Shown here: positions 17,267 to 24,886 of the stretch, piece by piece
Layout of the letters: every line of letters starts with the position of its first letter
Numbering within the stretch: the first letter of the stretch is position 1
Assembly: GCA_041671505.1 (NCBI GenBank)
Contig: JBAZBK010000003.1
Span: 248,001-312,000, forward strand
Direction of reading: 5' to 3'
Length of the DNA: 64,000 nucleotides
Origin: JACPDH01 sp041671505
GTDB taxonomy: Bacteria > Acidobacteriota > Thermoanaerobaculia > Gp7-AA8
Notes under the pieces: generated by a model
What the model was told of the DNA's origin: nothing
The model's database searches: none
The model's input: only the letters and a program-made list of their open reading frames with translations
Program-made: the position numbers and the translations under genes

Positions 17267-18613
17267 ATGGCGGCGACCATGTTGCGCCCCGCAGCCGTGC
17301 GATCGCTCTTCGCGCCTGTCGCGCCCTCGCGCGCACGGCTCGCGTCGCTCGTCGGCCGTCCCGGCACCGCGCTGCTCGAAGGGTGGTGTGATGAGGGGGA
17401 GCCGTGGCACCTGCTGCTCCCGTGGCCGGGAGAGATTCGCGAGTGTCGAAGCGGAGAGCCTGGCCGCGACTGGCGCTCTCAGCTCGAGACGATCGCGGCC
17501 GAGCCGCCCACCGCGTCGCCCTCCGTTGAGTTGCCGTTCGCCGGAGGCTGGGTCGGCCTCGTCTCGTACGAGGCGGGTGCCGCGCACGAAGCGGCCACGC
17601 CGAGGGCTGATGGCGTCGCCGAGCCGCTCGCCTGGTTCGCGAGACACGACGCGGGGCTCGCGGTGCGCGGCGATCGCGCATTCGTGTTCGCTCCCGAGGG
17701 AGAGATCGATGCCCGCGAGCAACAGCTCGACGCAATGCTGCGCGGCGCGGAGGTCGCGGAGACGTCGATCGGAGACGCGGGCGCGCTCGCGCTCGACGAC
17801 TCGCTTGGCGGCGCGCGCTACGGGGAGCAGGTCGACGCGATCCGCGCGCTGATCCGCGACGGCGACGTCTACCAGGTCAACCTCACGCGCCGCCTCACCG
17901 CGGCTGCCGCGCTCGACGCGCGTGTCGTCTACCTCGCGCTCACGCGCGACGGCATCCCGCGCTGCGCCGCGCTGATCGCGGGCGACGGCTGGACGATCGC
18001 GAGCGCTTCCCCGGAGCTCTTTCTCCGCCACGACCGCGTGAGCGGCATCGCGGAGTCGCGCCCGATCAAAGGCACCGTGCGCCGCCGCGGCGACGACGCG
18101 GCGGAGATCGCCGCGCTCCTCGGCAGTGCGAAGGACGTCGCCGAGCACCTGATGATCGTCGACCTCGTCCGCAACGATCTCGGAAAGGTCGCGCCCCCGG
18201 GGCGGGTCAGCGTGTCCGAATACCTCACGGTGAGGACCATCCCGCACCTGCATCATCTCGAGTCGACGGTGCGGGCGGAGGAGCTTGGGGAAACGACCGT
18301 TGCGCAACTCTTCGACGCGCTCTTCCCCGCGGGATCGATCACCGGCGCGCCGAAGCGCGCGGCGGTCGCCGCGATACGCGGGCTCGAGCCGTGCGCGCGC
18401 GGCGTCTACACCGGCGCGATCGGCTTCGTCGGCAGCGACGGCGGCTCGGAGTTCAGCGTCGCGATCCGCACCGCGGTGATTACCCCGGAGGAGACTCGCT
18501 ATCATGCGGGGGGAGGAATCGTCTGGGATTCCGACCCGCGCGGCGAGGACGACGAGTCGCGCGCGAAGTCGTTAGGCTTCTTCCGCGCGCTCGGTCTCGA
18601 GGAGATGGAATGA
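17267..18613 (+). CDS. pabB: Aminodeoxychorismate synthase component I
   Basis: The 448-residue protein is a chorismate-utilising enzyme of the PabB/TrpE family: DVYQVNLTRRL, SASPELFLRH, ESRPIKGTVRR, LMIVDLVRNDLGKV, LFPAGSITGAPKRAA and GVYTGAIGFV. PIKGT, with Lys in place of the TrpE Ala, is diagnostic for PabB, which forms 4-amino-4-deoxychorismate for folate synthesis. The glutaminase partner PabA is not in this window. An AGAGGG lies upstream of the chosen ATG; a second in-frame ATG at 17279 is an alternative. The gene overlaps pabC by ATGA. Confidence 0.93.
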   Translation: MAATMLRPAAVRSLFAPVAPSRARLASLVGRPGTALLEGWCDEGEPWHLLLPWPGEIRECRSGEPGRDWRSQLETIAAEPPTASPSVELPFAGGWVGLVSYEAGAAHEAATPRADGVAEPLAWFARHDAGLAVRGDRAFVFAPEGEIDAREQQLDAMLRGAEVAETSIGDAGALALDDSLGGARYGEQVDAIRALIRDGDVYQVNLTRRLTAAAALDARVVYLALTRDGIPRCAALIAGDGWTIASASPELFLRHDRVSGIAESRPIKGTVRRRGDDAAEIAALLGSAKDVAEHLMIVDLVRNDLGKVAPPGRVSVSEYLTVRTIPHLHHLESTVRAEELGETTVAQLFDALFPAGSITGAPKRAAVAAIRGLEPCARGVYTGAIGFVGSDGGSEFSVAIRTAVITPEETRYHAGGGIVWDSDPRGEDDESRAKSLGFFRALGLEEME

Positions 18614-19398
18614 CGAAGACGATCACGATTCCGCTCGACGCCCCCGCGCTTGCGCGCGGCGTCGGATTCTTCGAGACGATCCTCGTGGTGCGGGGCGAGC
18701 CGATTTTGCTCGACGAGCATTGGCGAAGGCTCGCGTCGGGCGCGGAGTCGCTCCGGTTTCCTTCGCCTTCGCGCGAAGCCTTCGAGCGCGAGACCCGCCG
18801 CGCCACCTCGGCGGTCGCCGGCATGAAGGAGGCGTCGGCGCGGGTCTCGTGGCTCGCGATCGGCAGCGACGTGCAGGAGCCGCGCTCGTGGAGGCTCGTG
18901 TCGCTCTCCGGACCGATTCCGGAGAGCACGATGCAACGGCGGCGGCGCGGCCGCGTCATCGTGTTAGGGAAACACATCCCGCGCCCGACGCCGGGGCTCA
19001 AGACCGTGTCGTACGTGCCGAGCGTGCTCGGGCTTCGCGAGGCGCACGAGAAGAACGCCGACGAGGCGCTCTTCACCGATGCGCGGGGGCGGATCCTCGA
19101 GGGGACGACGAGCAACGTCTTCGCGGTGCAGGGAGACGCTCTGGTCACGCCTCCGGTCTCGGCGGGCCTTCTCCCCGGCGTGATGCGCCTATGGGTGATC
19201 CGTCGTGCGAGCGCGGCGGGGCTGGAGGTTCGCGAACGGCTGCTGACGCGTCGCGACCTTCTCGCGGGCTCGTTCCTCACGGGCAGCCTGGCGAAGATCG
19301 CGCCGATCCGCGCCGTCGACGGCGAGCGTGCGGCCGATCCGGGCGACATCGTTCTCGCGCTCGCGAAGGCGTTCGAAGCGGAGCATTGCGCGGTGTAG
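18610..19398 (+). CDS. pabC: Aminodeoxychorismate lyase (class IV PLP enzyme)
   Basis: The 262-residue product belongs to the fold-type IV aminotransferase/lyase family: ARGVGFFETILVV at the N-terminus, LDEHWRRLASG, LKTVSYVPSVL with the presumed PLP lysine, NADEALFTDARGRILEGTTSNVFAV and LLPGVMR. In context it should release pyruvate from 4-amino-4-deoxychorismate to give 4-aminobenzoate. A GGAG precedes the ATG, which overlaps the pabB stop, so the pair is translationally coupled. Confidence 0.92.
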   Translation: MTKTITIPLDAPALARGVGFFETILVVRGEPILLDEHWRRLASGAESLRFPSPSREAFERETRRATSAVAGMKEASARVSWLAIGSDVQEPRSWRLVSLSGPIPESTMQRRRRGRVIVLGKHIPRPTPGLKTVSYVPSVLGLREAHEKNADEALFTDARGRILEGTTSNVFAVQGDALVTPPVSAGLLPGVMRLWVIRRASAAGLEVRERLLTRRDLLAGSFLTGSLAKIAPIRAVDGERAADPGDIVLALAKAFEAEHCAV

Positions 19399-19451
19399 AC
19401 AAGGCGTCTCACCGTGCCCGGGTCGCTCACGGACCGAGTGTCCCGCGACGC

Positions 19452-19476
19452 GGCGAAGGCGGGACGCCTTCGCTAC
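19452..19476. repeat. Single REP-like palindrome
   Basis: GGCGAAGGCGGGACGCCTT...GCTAC is a solitary copy of the half-unit found in the doublets near 14.8-14.95 kb. It lies immediately upstream of the promoter-like sequence of the first tandem kinase gene. Confidence 0.7.
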
Positions 19477-19483
19477 AATCGCC

Positions 19484-19489
19484 TATCAT
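19484..19489 (+). promoter_or_regulatory. Candidate -10 element of tandem kinase gene 1
   Basis: TATCAT lies 14 bases upstream of the ATG and is embedded in a block identical to that before the second kinase gene (AATCGCCTATCATTCTGATG). If it is a -10 box, the leader would be only about 8 nt, consistent with the absence of a Shine-Dalgarno. No convincing -35 is visible. Confidence 0.35.
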
Positions 19490-19503
19490 TCTGATGCCCC
19501 GGC

Positions 19504-22149
19504 ATGGACAGCCATCAAACGGAAACCGTCGACCCCGACGATCCGGTCGTCGATCTGGCGATCCTTGCCCCCGGCACGCTCGTCGCGTCGCGCTACGAGA
19601 TCGAGCGGCTGCTCGGCACCGGCGGCTTCGCGCGCGTCTACGCGGCGTTCGACCGCGAGCTCGGCCAGCGCATCGCGATCAAGATTCTCCGCTCCGAGCG
19701 GATGAATCCCGCCTCGCTCACGCGCATGCGCCGCGAGGTCACGATCGCGCGGGAGCTCGCGCGCCCGACGCTCGTCCGTGTCTACGACCTCGGCCAGGAC
19801 GGTGAATTCACCTTTCTGACGATGGAGCTCGTGGAAGGGGAAACGCTGCGGGACATGATTCGACGCGGCGCGATGACGGTCGAGGAGGTCGTCCGGATCG
19901 GGGAGCCGATCCTCGACGCGCTCGGCGCGCTGCACGATGCCGGCGTCGTCCACCGCGACCTGAAGCCGGCGAACATTCTTCTCACGCCCGATGGAGGGGT
20001 GAAGCTCGGCGACTTCGGACTCGCGCGGCGATGGGACGGCGGCGAGAAGGTGACGCGCACGGAGGCGCTGGTCGGCACGCTCGAGTACGTCGCCCCCGAG
20101 CAGGCGTTAGGCAAGCAGCTCGACGGCCGCGCCGATCTCTACGCTTTCGGCGTGCTGCTCTTCGAGTTGCTCACGACGAAGCTCCCGCTCGAGGCCGCGA
20201 CGAATCTCGGCACGGTGATGGCGCACATCATCACCAACGCACCCGATGTCCGCACGCTCAGGCCCGACGCCCCGCCATGGCTCGCGGAACTGATCCAGCG
20301 GCTGATGGAAAAGAATCCCGACGGGCGGCCGCAGAGTGCCGCGGAGGCGCTGGCACGACTTCGCGCGCGCAGGCGCGACCTGAGGTGGCGCTGGAAGAGG
20401 AGCCGGGCGCGCGTCGCGACGTATGCGCTCGTCGCGGTGACGCTCGCCGCATGCGGGTTCGTGGCCTGGCAGAGGCACTGGAGCGCGTTCGATCACCTCG
20501 AGGGTGACTCCGAGCGGAGGCTCACTGCGATCGATCGGGCAGGACGAGTGCTGTGGAAGGACGACACACTCGCTCCGGGATTCTCTGCGATCGCGCTGAA
20601 GCCGGACGGGAAGCGAACGGTGGTCGTCGGCGTGCCGCTGAAGAATTCCGGACGGATGCCGATCGAAGAGATCCACCGGATGCGGCTCTACTCGGCCGCG
20701 ACCGGAGAGGTGACGAAGCAATTCGTGCTCGCGGACGCCGCGTCGCGGTTCCCTCTCGACCCGACCTTCATCGTGGCGGGGATCAGCGCGATCGATCCCG
20801 ACCACGACGGCCGCGAAGACGCCCTGCTCACCTACGCCCACACGCCGTACTGGCCGAGTTACTCCGTGTACGTCGACCCGCGAAGCGGCAAGTCGGCGCC
20901 GATTCTGATCGCATCGGGGCATCATCGGCTGGCGGGGCTGGCCGATCTCGACGGGGACGGGGCGGACGAACTGCTGTTCAGTGGGCCTAACAACCGCATG
21001 GGATGGTTCACCGGAATCGCCGCCGTAAAGCTCGTGCGGCCGTCGGCGCCCGTTGCGACGCCCCTTCTCTGGAACGAGGCCGGAACGCCCGACGCCGACT
21101 ACGCGCGAGCTTCGAGCCACTCTCTCGTCTGGTACAGCCTGCAGCCCCGGATGTCGGTGTATTCGTGCCACCTGGAAGACGCCAACTCCGCGCGGCGCAT
21201 CCTTCGGTTCGGCTGTGGCTCCGACGGCACATTCGAGCTCGGGTACGACGGTTTCCTTGCGGGGAGCCGTTCGGCGCTTGGTCCGGAAGCCCGCGTTGCA
21301 GCACGGCAGGCCGCGTACGACGAGCTGCGAAATGCGCTGCGCACAGGAACGATGGGAGCGCTCGATCGGGCGATCAGCCTCGCGAAGGAGGCGCATGCGC
21401 GGGCGGTCGCGGCGAACGATGTCCCGCTCGCGGAATGGATCTCCACGAACGAGGCGATACTGCTGGCGCGTGCGGGCCGCGCCGGCGAGGCACAGTCGTT
21501 GTTCGAGGCGCTGGCGGTCTCCAGCGACGCGCCGTCGGAGATCTGCTGGCAGGCGGCAATCGTGTTCGAGCAACAGGGTGATCTCGACCGCGCGGCACGT
21601 TTTCACCGCCGCGGACTCGAGGAAGGGACGAAGGGTGTCTGGCGCGGACGCATCGCCTCCGATCATCTCGAGTCGCTCCTCCTCGTGCTCGCGCAGCGGG
21701 AGCGGTGGGACGAGGCGAGAGCGGACCTTGCCAGGTACGAGGCGACGTATCCGGAAAACCTCGGCAACATGCAACGCGTGAGGGCCTACATCGACTGGAG
21801 AAGCGGCGTGCCGAACGGCACGCCTCTTACCATCAACGTCTCCCGGCCCGAGCTCTTCAACTATTGCGTGTTCGAGGCGCGCTGGGCGCAAGGCGTCCCC
21901 GACGCCGGGGCGTTCCTTCGGGAGATGAACGATTTCCGGAAGCTCAAGCCCGCTCCGGCGTATCTCTATGAATCCCTGGAGGCCGAGGTTCTCGCCGCGA
22001 GCGGACGCACCAGCGAAGCGAAGGCACTCGCCGCAAAGGCACTCGCCGAGACGATCGCGGCGTCGAAGGACGAGTCGATCGCGCGCGCGCACCTCAGGCT
22101 CGTGCAGCGACGAAGCGAAGCGATAGCGCGGAGACCCTCGGAGCATTGA
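19504..22149 (+). CDS. Receptor Ser/Thr kinase with FG-GAP-like sensor, tandem copy 1
   Basis: The 881-residue product has a Hanks kinase (residues about 30-290; LGTGGFARVY, Lys60, HRDLKPAN 150-157, DFG 170-172, EYVAPEQALG), a membrane span near 303-322 and a large extracytoplasmic part. The latter contains DPDHDGREDALL and DLDGDGADELLF, calcium-binding FG-GAP/VCBS-like loops, and ends in TPR-like helices. Residues 1-245 are about 97% identical to the neighbouring copy, while the sensor halves are far more divergent. The pair faces a TonB-dependent receptor across an 11-base gap. Confidence 0.9.
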   Translation: MDSHQTETVDPDDPVVDLAILAPGTLVASRYEIERLLGTGGFARVYAAFDRELGQRIAIKILRSERMNPASLTRMRREVTIARELARPTLVRVYDLGQDGEFTFLTMELVEGETLRDMIRRGAMTVEEVVRIGEPILDALGALHDAGVVHRDLKPANILLTPDGGVKLGDFGLARRWDGGEKVTRTEALVGTLEYVAPEQALGKQLDGRADLYAFGVLLFELLTTKLPLEAATNLGTVMAHIITNAPDVRTLRPDAPPWLAELIQRLMEKNPDGRPQSAAEALARLRARRRDLRWRWKRSRARVATYALVAVTLAACGFVAWQRHWSAFDHLEGDSERRLTAIDRAGRVLWKDDTLAPGFSAIALKPDGKRTVVVGVPLKNSGRMPIEEIHRMRLYSAATGEVTKQFVLADAASRFPLDPTFIVAGISAIDPDHDGREDALLTYAHTPYWPSYSVYVDPRSGKSAPILIASGHHRLAGLADLDGDGADELLFSGPNNRMGWFTGIAAVKLVRPSAPVATPLLWNEAGTPDADYARASSHSLVWYSLQPRMSVYSCHLEDANSARRILRFGCGSDGTFELGYDGFLAGSRSALGPEARVAARQAAYDELRNALRTGTMGALDRAISLAKEAHARAVAANDVPLAEWISTNEAILLARAGRAGEAQSLFEALAVSSDAPSEICWQAAIVFEQQGDLDRAARFHRRGLEEGTKGVWRGRIASDHLESLLLVLAQRERWDEARADLARYEATYPENLGNMQRVRAYIDWRSGVPNGTPLTINVSRPELFNYCVFEARWAQGVPDAGAFLREMNDFRKLKPAPAYLYESLEAEVLAASGRTSEAKALAAKALAETIAASKDESIARAHLRLVQRRSEAIARRPSEH

Positions 22150-22230
22150 GCCCGCTTGCCCGTGTCCTCGCTGTGGACGCGACGTCACCTGCCAGAGTGT
22201 TCGGCGCATCTCTCGCCCTCCCGAATCGCC

Positions 22231-22236
22231 TATCAT
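22231..22236 (+). promoter_or_regulatory. Candidate -10 element of tandem kinase gene 2
   Basis: TATCAT lies 15 bases upstream of the ATG in the same conserved block as in copy 1, whereas the sequence further upstream differs. Conservation of this short block supports either a core promoter or simply the edge of the duplicated tract. Confidence 0.35.
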
Positions 22237-22250
22237 TCTGATGCCCCGGC

Positions 22251-24875
22251 ATGGACAGCAACCAAACGGAAACCGTCGACCCCGACGATCCGGTCGTCGA
22301 TCTGGCGATCCTGGCCCGCGGCACGCTCGTCGCGTCGCGCTACGAGATCGAGCGGCTGCTCGGCACCGGCGGCTTCGCGCGCGTCTACGCGGCGCTCGAC
22401 CGCGAGCTCGGCCAGCGCATCGCGATCAAGATTCTCCGCTCCGAGCGGATGAATCCCGCTTCGATCACGCGCATGCGCCGCGAGGTGACGATCGCGCGGG
22501 AGCTCGCGCGCCCGACCCTCGTACGCGTCTACGATCTCGGCCAGGACGGTGAATTCACCGTTCTGACGATGGAGCTCGTGGAAGGGGAAACGCTGCGGGA
22601 CATGATTCGTCGCGGCGCGATGACGGTCGAGGAGGTCGTCCGGATCGGGGAGCCGATCCTCGACGCGCTCGGCGCGCTGCACGATGCCGGTGTCGTCCAC
22701 CGCGACCTGAAGCCGGCGAACATTCTGCTCACGTCCGACGGAGGGGTGAAGCTCGGCGACTTCGGCCTCGCGCGGCGATGGGACGGCGGCGAGAAGGTGA
22801 CGCGCACGGAAGCGCTGGTCGGCACGCTCGAGTACGTCGCCCCCGAGCAGGCGTTAGGCAAGCAGCTCGACGGGCGCGCCGACCTTTACGCCTTCGGCGT
22901 GCTGCTCTTCGAGATGCTCACGACGAAACTCCCGCTCGAGGCCGCAACGAATCTCGGCACGGTGATGGCGCACATCATCAGCATGGCGCCTGACGTCAGA
23001 ACGATCCGGAAGGACGTCCCGGCGTGGCTCTCGGAGTTGATCCAGAGGCTGATGGAGAAGGAGCCCGCGGCGCGGCCGCAGAGCGCGGCCGCGGTTCTTG
23101 CGATCATCCGCGCGCGGAAGCGCGATCTGGGATGGCGATGGAGACGAAGCCGCGCGCGCTTCGCCGTGTATGGGCTTGCGGTCGTGGTGATGGTCGCGGC
23201 TGGAGCCCTCGGATGGAACCGCTACTGGTCCGCGTTCGACCACATCGAGAACGACGCGGTGCGTCGGCTTCGCGCGATCGACAGGAAGGGGCGGGTCCTC
23301 TGGGAGAGCGCATCGCTTTTCCCGGGATTCTCGGCCGCGCTCGTGAAGATCGACGGCAAGACGCCGGCGGTCGTGGGCGTGCCTGAGGCCGCCAACAGGA
23401 TATTGCCGCTCGACGAATCTCACAGGGTGTGCATCTACGACGCGTCGACGGGTGAGGTCGTCAAGGAGTTCCACGTTACGCAGGCTGCCGACCGGTTCCC
23501 GCTCGACCCGACGTTCTCCGCGGGAGCAATGACCGTGGTCGATCCCGATCACGACGGGCGCGAAGACGCGCTGCTCACCTACACACATTCCCCGTACTGG
23601 CCGAGCTATTCGGTCTACATTGACCCGCGCACTGCGAAGTCGACGCCGATCTTCATCGCCTCGGGGCACCACCGCCTTGCGGGTACGGCCGACATCGACG
23701 GCGACGGCGTCGACGAGCTCTTCTTCGCCGGGTCGAACAACAGGATGGGCTGGTTCGCGGGGATCGCCGCCGTGAAGCTCGTGCGTCAGGGCGATGTGGG
23801 CACGCTGAGCTCTCCCTGGATCGAGGCGAGTTCGCCCGACGCGGAGTACGCGGCGTCGTCGAAGAAGGTCCTTCTCTGGTACGTGCTCAGGCCGAGGATG
23901 AACGAGTACTCGTGCCGTCTGGTCAGCATCGATCGGTCGAAGCGGCTCCTTCGATTCGAGTTCCGGGGCGGAGAGGTCGCGGAGCTGACCTTCGAAGGCT
24001 TTGCGCCGGGTCCGTCCAGACTCCCTGCAGAGGAGCGGACCAGGGCTCGCGACGACGCGTACAGCGAGCTGCGCGAGGCGCTGCGCGCATCAGGCGGCGG
24101 GGCGCACGACGAGGCGCTTCGCCTAGTGCGAGACGCGCACGCGAAGGCCGACGCGATCGGCGACGCGCCGCTCGGAGAATGGGCGGGGATCAACGAAGCG
24201 ATTGTGCTCGCCCGATCGGGGAGAGCGGTCGAATCCGAGACGCTGTTCGAGGAGCTTGCGAATGCGAGCGCTGCTCCTTCGGAAGCCTGTTGGCAGGCGG
24301 GACAGGTGTTCGAGGCGGAAGGCGAGGTCGAGAGGGCGGCGCGTTTTCTGCGGAAGGGTCTCTTCCAGGGCTCCGTCGCGGCGTATCGCGGCCGCACGCC
24401 GGCCGGTTTGTTTGAGACGCTGATCCTCATCCTTTCGCAGGAGGAAAAGTGGAGCGAAGCCGAGGCGGATGCCGAGCGGTTCAAGGCCGTGTTCCCCGAG
24501 CAATACCGTTTCGTCAGCGGTTACGAGCCTTACCTCGCCTGGAGGACCGGCCGCAAGATCGGCGCGATCGTTCCGCCGAACCCCGGCGGGCAGGAGGTCT
24601 TCAGCTATTGGTCGTTCGAGGAGCAGTGGGCGAAGGGTGTCGCCGACCCGGTCGCGTTCCTCGGCGAGATCGCGGCGTTCAGGAGAATCCGGCCCGAGAT
24701 TCCGTACCTCTACGAGTCACTCGAATCGGAGATCCTCGCGAGCCTCGGCCGCACCGCCGAGGCGAGGGCGCTCGCGAAGAAGGCGCTCGACGGAACCGAG
24801 GCCGCGGCGAAGACCGAGATGATCGCGCGTGCGCACGTGAAGCTGGTGCGGGATCGCGCGGCGCGGATGAAGTGA
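22251..24875 (+). CDS. Receptor Ser/Thr kinase with FG-GAP-like sensor, tandem copy 2
   Basis: The 874-residue paralogue of the preceding gene has the same order: kinase (Lys60, HRDLKPAN, DFGLARRW, EYVAPEQ), membrane span near 303-322 (YGLAVVVMVAAGALGW), FG-GAP-like loops (DPDHDGREDALL, DIDGDGVDELFF) and C-terminal TPR-like helices. Only about seven substitutions separate the first 245 residues of the two copies, after which identity drops sharply. This points to recent duplication with divergence of, or exchange limited to, part of the gene. Ligands are unknown. Confidence 0.9.
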   Translation: MDSNQTETVDPDDPVVDLAILARGTLVASRYEIERLLGTGGFARVYAALDRELGQRIAIKILRSERMNPASITRMRREVTIARELARPTLVRVYDLGQDGEFTVLTMELVEGETLRDMIRRGAMTVEEVVRIGEPILDALGALHDAGVVHRDLKPANILLTSDGGVKLGDFGLARRWDGGEKVTRTEALVGTLEYVAPEQALGKQLDGRADLYAFGVLLFEMLTTKLPLEAATNLGTVMAHIISMAPDVRTIRKDVPAWLSELIQRLMEKEPAARPQSAAAVLAIIRARKRDLGWRWRRSRARFAVYGLAVVVMVAAGALGWNRYWSAFDHIENDAVRRLRAIDRKGRVLWESASLFPGFSAALVKIDGKTPAVVGVPEAANRILPLDESHRVCIYDASTGEVVKEFHVTQAADRFPLDPTFSAGAMTVVDPDHDGREDALLTYTHSPYWPSYSVYIDPRTAKSTPIFIASGHHRLAGTADIDGDGVDELFFAGSNNRMGWFAGIAAVKLVRQGDVGTLSSPWIEASSPDAEYAASSKKVLLWYVLRPRMNEYSCRLVSIDRSKRLLRFEFRGGEVAELTFEGFAPGPSRLPAEERTRARDDAYSELREALRASGGGAHDEALRLVRDAHAKADAIGDAPLGEWAGINEAIVLARSGRAVESETLFEELANASAAPSEACWQAGQVFEAEGEVERAARFLRKGLFQGSVAAYRGRTPAGLFETLILILSQEEKWSEAEADAERFKAVFPEQYRFVSGYEPYLAWRTGRKIGAIVPPNPGGQEVFSYWSFEEQWAKGVADPVAFLGEIAAFRRIRPEIPYLYESLESEILASLGRTAEARALAKKALDGTEAAAKTEMIARAHVKLVRDRAARMK

Positions 24876-24886
24876 TGCGGCCTACG

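Noticed and set aside
19504..24875. Assembly duplication of the tandem kinases
   Set aside because: The second halves differ widely and each gene is complete, so the repeat is biological rather than a collapsed or duplicated contig segment.
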